64,000 nt of DNA from Methanobacteriota archaeon (GTDB taxonomy: Archaea; Methanobacteriota; Methanobacteria; Methanobacteriales; Methanobacteriaceae): contig JAEYPF010000013.1 of the NCBI GenBank assembly GCA_023411115.1, positions 62,001 through 126,000 on the forward strand, written 5' to 3'. A program made the position numbers and the translations under genes. Positions 63,678 through 64,000 of this stretch are shown piece by piece. Under the pieces are notes generated by a model. The model searched no databases, was not told where the DNA came from, and saw only the letters and a list, made by a program, of their open reading frames with translations. Within the stretch, counting starts at the first letter, position 1. Each line of letters starts with the position of its first letter.

Positions 63678-64000
63678 TTATCCTGTTTTCTGGAAATAAG
63701 CCCCTTGTCCAATGCCTTCGTTTACACAAATTTGGACGCTTGAGATACTATTATATGTGTCTTTTAGGTATTTAAATGTTTCTTCGGCAAAATATTCCGC
63801 CAGGTCTTCTGCAGAGGTTGATTTGAGCTCTAAAAGGCAACAATCTTCTAGAGGAAGTTTATACTCTTTCTGGCCAATTTTAAATTCTATCGATCGATCA
63901 TCTTTATGTGTAAATTCAATGACATCACTGTTACGCGGAATTAAAACCTTATGATCAAGCTTTGAGCAGATATTGCGGATAATACCCTTTGCTTTTTTAA
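63678..64000 (-). CDS. queD: 6-carboxytetrahydropterin synthase QueD, C-terminal part (5' end outside window)
   Basis: An open minus-strand frame runs from the window end to TAA at 63678. Visible are 107 residues: GIIRNICSKLDHKVLIPRN with the catalytic Asp-His pair, STSAEDLAEYFAEETFKYL with the Glu/Thr pocket, and the C-terminal QICVNEGIGQGAYF. This matches the PTPS/QueD fold. It makes CPH4 from 7,8-dihydroneopterin triphosphate for QueE, which lies directly downstream. The zinc-binding N-terminus is outside the window. Confidence 0.9.
   Translation of the reverse strand, partial: KKAKGIIRNICSKLDHKVLIPRNSDVIEFTHKDDRSIEFKIGQKEYKLPLEDCCLLELKSTSAEDLAEYFAEETFKYLKDTYNSISSVQICVNEGIGQGAYFQKTG

Overview
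The window is AT-rich chromosomal DNA from a methanogenic archaeon, most likely Methanobacterium or a close relative in the Methanobacteriales. The evidence is coenzyme M biosynthesis genes (comC, comD, comE), archaeal purP, the beta-CASP termination factor FttA beside the proteasome beta subunit, Nop5 with fibrillarin, Hjc, Taw2, an archaeal RNA ligase, PyrD with PyrK, and Shine-Dalgarno sites of the GGTGAT/GGAGGTG type. I see no insertion sequence, CRISPR array, rRNA or integrated virus.

Layout. 1-9.6 kb: the end of an ABC exporter (ATPase and permease), then a loose set of accessory genes: a truncated QueG-like protein, four class I methyltransferases, an alpha/beta hydrolase, an MFS transporter, a PEP-mutase/isocitrate-lyase-like protein with a transglutaminase-like partner, and a tRNA-Gln. 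9.6-14.6 kb: small conserved proteins, DUF429, a nitroreductase, a GNAT enzyme, Taw2 (wyosine) and PurP. 14.9-22 kb: one 2340-residue surface adhesin built from four beta-helix modules. 22.4-35.5 kb: psmB, FttA, purM, comC, an ABC1 kinase, an HTH/membrane pair, a TauE-like exporter, comDE, a fluoride channel with DUF190, hisE, a CBS-ParB fusion and a UPF0248 protein. 35.7-39 kb: gatB, a BioB-like radical SAM protein and a five-tRNA array (Asn, CAT, Glu, Leu, His). 39-48.5 kb: Hjc, a lipoprotein that appears to start at ACG, a B12/radical SAM protein, an AI-2E-type membrane protein, pyrKD, nop5-flpA with a small zinc ribbon, and a small secreted protein. 48.7-57.2 kb: coaBC, a KH protein flanked on both sides by arrays of perfect hairpins, and a run of secreted or membrane-anchored proteins (three PsbP-like paralogues, an Asn/Thr-rich protein, M14-like and C45-like proteins) interrupted by pheA. 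57.5-64 kb: an apparent minus-strand operon queD-queE, five CBS-domain proteins, and a zinc-ribbon RNA ligase.

The most unusual signals are: (1) non-AUG starts, namely an ACG lipoprotein and an ATT start overlapping the preceding stop codon in the RNA ligase, which adds a missed zinc ribbon; (2) a duplicated pyrD start region that encodes a 25-residue leader peptide, with a 9-bp inverted repeat between the copies; (3) a dispersed family of short perfect palindromes, mostly with 3-nt loops, placed just upstream of gene starts and clustered around the KH gene; (4) the five-protein CBS array joined to RNA ligase and 7-deazaguanine genes. Functions are read from motifs and family memory only; no database search was run.
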